Source of the DNA: Treponema sp.
Lineage (GTDB): Bacteria; Spirochaetota; Spirochaetia; Treponematales; Breznakiellaceae
Assembly: GCA_009777995.1 (NCBI GenBank)
Contig: WRKT01000004.1
Location: 62,001-126,000 of the forward strand
Length of the DNA stretch: 64,000 nt
Direction: 5' to 3'
The position numbers were made by a program, and so were the translations under genes. The notes under the pieces are model-generated. The model worked only from the letters and a program-made list of their open reading frames with translations, had not been told where the DNA came from and made no database searches. This document shows positions 62,306 to 64,000 of the stretch, piece by piece (position 1 is the first letter of the stretch; every line of letters starts with the position of its first letter).

Positions 62306-62760
62306 GCAGGCCTTGTAAACAATAATTGCAGTCTTTCAGTGTCTTCCAGATGCAAAATATGCTCTGCAAGGGACTTATCACATACTGCAATATGGGAAAG
62401 TATCCAATCTTTTAAAAACTGAACAAATCGATTTGGAACAAGGCTTTTATGCTCGGCAAATCTTTGGGTCTGACGCAGGATTTCCTTAATGAACAGTTCA
62501 TGCTCCTTTCTATGGGCATAATAGTTCGGATACATAAGAAAACGCATCATATGTTCCTCTGTTGTAAAGTGGTAATGTACATAGTTTACCGCCTCCCTTG
62601 CTACTTCTACGAAGCAGCGCATTGCAGTTTCCTTGTCCTGGAGACATGCCAGATGCAGGGTATTGGTCAGGTGGACCAATTTTTCATGCTGGTCATCGAT
62701 AAGTTGAACACCATGGGTAAGACGGGCATTCCATTCAATAAAAACGTGGGTTCTTGTCAT
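62302..62760 (-). CDS. Bacteriohemerythrin
   Basis: A 152-residue hemerythrin paralogue of 40140-40628: FIEWNARLTHGVQLIDDQHEKLVHLTNTLH, YVHYHFTTEEHMMRFLMYPNYYAHRKEHELFI and FLKDWILSHIAVCDKSLAEHI carry the di-iron ligands. It stands alone, with AGGAGC before ATG. It probably binds O2 in the cytoplasm. Confidence 0.95.
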   Translation of the reverse strand: MTRTHVFIEWNARLTHGVQLIDDQHEKLVHLTNTLHLACLQDKETAMRCFVEVAREAVNYVHYHFTTEEHMMRFLMYPNYYAHRKEHELFIKEILRQTQRFAEHKSLVPNRFVQFLKDWILSHIAVCDKSLAEHILHLEDTERLQLLFTRPA

Positions 62761-62874
62761 GATATGCTCCTAATTTTTAGATACAAAAACTTTATATCTT
62801 TTTACCCGGGTAATCAAATTTTAAAAGGGGTTAGTTAATAGAAAACACATCTGTTTCAAAAAATAATACAAAAA

Positions 62875-62897
62875 AAAGCCCCGACATGCGGGGCTTT
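62875..62897 (-). terminator. Rho-independent terminator of the DUF4398 lipoprotein gene
   Basis: AAAGCCCCG (62875-62883) and CGGGGCTTT (62889-62897) form a perfect 9-bp stem; on the minus strand a run of eight T follows. Confidence 0.9.
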
Positions 62898-62915
62898 CAC
62901 TTTAGGAGGGGAAGT

Positions 62916-63494
62916 TTACTTTCTTCCTGCCGCCCTCATTGCTTCCGAGATTCTTCCGTTAATATCGGCGAGCATTGAGCGTATGATCTGGCCCCTGGAA
63001 ATAACATCCCTGAAGTTATTTGCCGCAAAGCTCTGTTGTACATCGCCGTAGGCACCGCGCGCAACATCCATTTCCCTTGTAAGGGCGTTAAAATCGAGGC
63101 GAATGCCCGGAACTGTCCTTGCCCCGTTAATTGCACGGGTGGTATCATCGAGGGCCTGTCCAAGACTGCGGACCATAGCCTCTGCCTCATCCCTTGCCCT
63201 TGCAGAGCCTGCCCTTCCGTCGGCAATGGCCCTTTCTGCCAGGCTGATGGTTTCAGCCGCTAAGCTTCTTGCGGTGTCATAGCGTCTTGCATTGGATTCG
63301 GCCTGCATTCTGGCAAGGGCGTCTCTGGCAAGAACCAGGGTATTATTCGCGTATGCAACCACATTAGGGTCATTTTCAGCTCGCATAACGGCTTCATGAG
63401 CGCTATTCATATCATCAATCGGCGGCGTGGCACAGGCCGCCAAAATTCCTCCCAAAATTAGAACCAGCGGAATAATTATGTATATCTTTTTCAT
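62916..63494 (-). CDS. DUF4398-like lipoprotein
   Basis: A 192-residue lipoprotein (MKKIYIIIPLVLILGGILAACATPP), with the mature part entirely helical and Ala/Arg/Glu rich in long heptads (ALARMQAESNARRYDTARSLAAETISLAERAIADGRAGSARARDEAEAMV). DUF4398 proteins are found near TPR or OmpA envelope proteins; the role is not clear. GAGGAG precedes ATG and TATAAT lies a little upstream. A strong terminator follows. Confidence 0.82.
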   Translation of the reverse strand: MKKIYIIIPLVLILGGILAACATPPIDDMNSAHEAVMRAENDPNVVAYANNTLVLARDALARMQAESNARRYDTARSLAAETISLAERAIADGRAGSARARDEAEAMVRSLGQALDDTTRAINGARTVPGIRLDFNALTREMDVARGAYGDVQQSFAANNFRDVISRGQIIRSMLADINGRISEAMRAAGRK

Positions 63495-63555
63495 TCGAAC
63501 TCCTCGCTATACATTATAATACACAGTTGCCGAAAAATAAAGGAATAGCAAGAAT

Positions 63556-64000
63556 ATGATCGCAAAATTTGCAAAAAAAACATTTTTTTTACGTTTTTTC
63601 ATTTCTTTTTTATCCTCCGCAATGGCTGCAGCCCTGCTTTCCATAGTGTTTAGCGGTCCTGTCCTCGGTTCACTCTACGATTTCCTTATGAGATTAAGGC
63701 CCTCTCCCCCTATTTCAGGTGAGATCCTGATTATAGACAGCACAGGCACATCAATTCCGGGGCATACACAGGCTGATAATATTCTTGAACCGCTCCTGCT
63801 ATCATCTGTTCTATATACATTGACTGAACTCGGCGCTCAAACACTGATAATCCAGGTTCCGATACTCGGGCTTTCCGTAGGAGGAAGCATAGGAGAAGAT
63901 GAGATTCTGCATCGGTTTAACCGGGAATTTTCGATTTTAACAGGAAATATAAGAAATTTATTTGACGGGATCAGAATGGGGTTGATAGCGCCTGCAGATT
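63556..64000 (+). CDS. CHASE2-type membrane protein (5' part; continues beyond window)
   Basis: From ATG 63556 the frame is open to the window edge (148 residues). It begins with a membrane helix (FLRFFISFLSSAMAAALLSIVFSG) followed by SLYDFLMRLRPSPPISGEILIIDSTG and VLYTLTELGAQTLIIQVPIL, a pattern typical of CHASE2 sensory domains, which usually precede an adenylate/diguanylate cyclase or kinase. The output domain lies outside the window. An upstream AAGGA is too far for a good ribosome site, so the start is not certain. Confidence 0.7.
   Translation, partial: MIAKFAKKTFFLRFFISFLSSAMAAALLSIVFSGPVLGSLYDFLMRLRPSPPISGEILIIDSTGTSIPGHTQADNILEPLLLSSVLYTLTELGAQTLIIQVPILGLSVGGSIGEDEILHRFNREFSILTGNIRNLFDGIRMGLIAPAD

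Overview
The window looks like the chromosome of a Treponema-type spirochaete. The evidence is the gene order rpsP, KH protein, rimM, trmD, rplS, hook-length-like protein, FlhB-tail protein, HD-GYP protein, yraN, which I recall as a treponemal arrangement; many lipoprotein signal peptides; soluble chemotaxis components; and anaerobe traits (sensory [FeFe]-hydrogenase, two bacteriohemerythrins, a cellobiose-type PTS, LuxS). A gut or other anaerobic host-associated treponeme is likely, but the species is inference.

Layout. 1-2.4 kb: cellobiose-type PTS operon ending in a truncated GH1 enzyme, with a divergent HTH regulator. 2.8-6 kb: HTH/membrane-protein operon and a first DUF4143 ATPase. 6-12 kb: metK, a PII/DUF1538/PII operon, malQ. 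12-14.4 kb: second DUF4143 ATPase and an esterase. 14.4-26.6 kb: M16 peptidase, DHH phosphoesterase, MoxR/DUF58/transglutaminase operon, lipoproteins. 26.6-34.3 kb: SAM-recycling genes (luxS, MTA phosphorylase, MTA/SAH nucleosidase) and the ribosomal/flagellar block. 34.3-38.4 kb: a small accessory island (hicAB, PD-(D/E)XK protein, InlB-repeat lipoprotein, XRE regulator, orphan antitoxin). 38.4-45.5 kb: pyrDK with hemerythrin, tRNA-Gly, a hydrogenase-chemoreceptor fusion between two CheY genes, PHP and GNAT proteins. 45.5-53.7 kb: nagZ-like, purM-purN, glutaminase, TlyC-like, purD behind a second hicAB, queD. 53.7-64 kb: small unknown genes, GNAT, lipoproteins, hybrid histidine kinase with response regulator, pyrE, pseudouridine synthase, hemerythrin and a CHASE2-like gene running off the end.

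Three patterns stand out. First, at least fourteen genes that begin transcription units and lack a convincing Shine-Dalgarno sequence have TANNNT followed by exactly six bases and then ATG or GTG, implying leaderless mRNAs; operon-internal genes instead have Shine-Dalgarno sequences. Second, both 430-residue DUF4143 ATPases are preceded by DNA repeated with a strict 23-bp period (six tandem units at one, phased motifs at the other) ending in a promoter at the start codon. Third, the two hicA promoters share one layout, a perfect inverted repeat with a 4-nt centre placed around the -35/-10 boxes, and the second hicAB reads directly into purD with an 8-nt gap.

The genes show SAM use and recycling (metK, nucleosidase, LuxS), scattered pyrimidine and purine synthesis (pyrD, pyrK, pyrE, purM, purN, purD), and oxygen/hydrogen sensing (hemerythrins, hydrogenase-MCP, CheYs). 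All functions are from reading the sequence; no database search was run.
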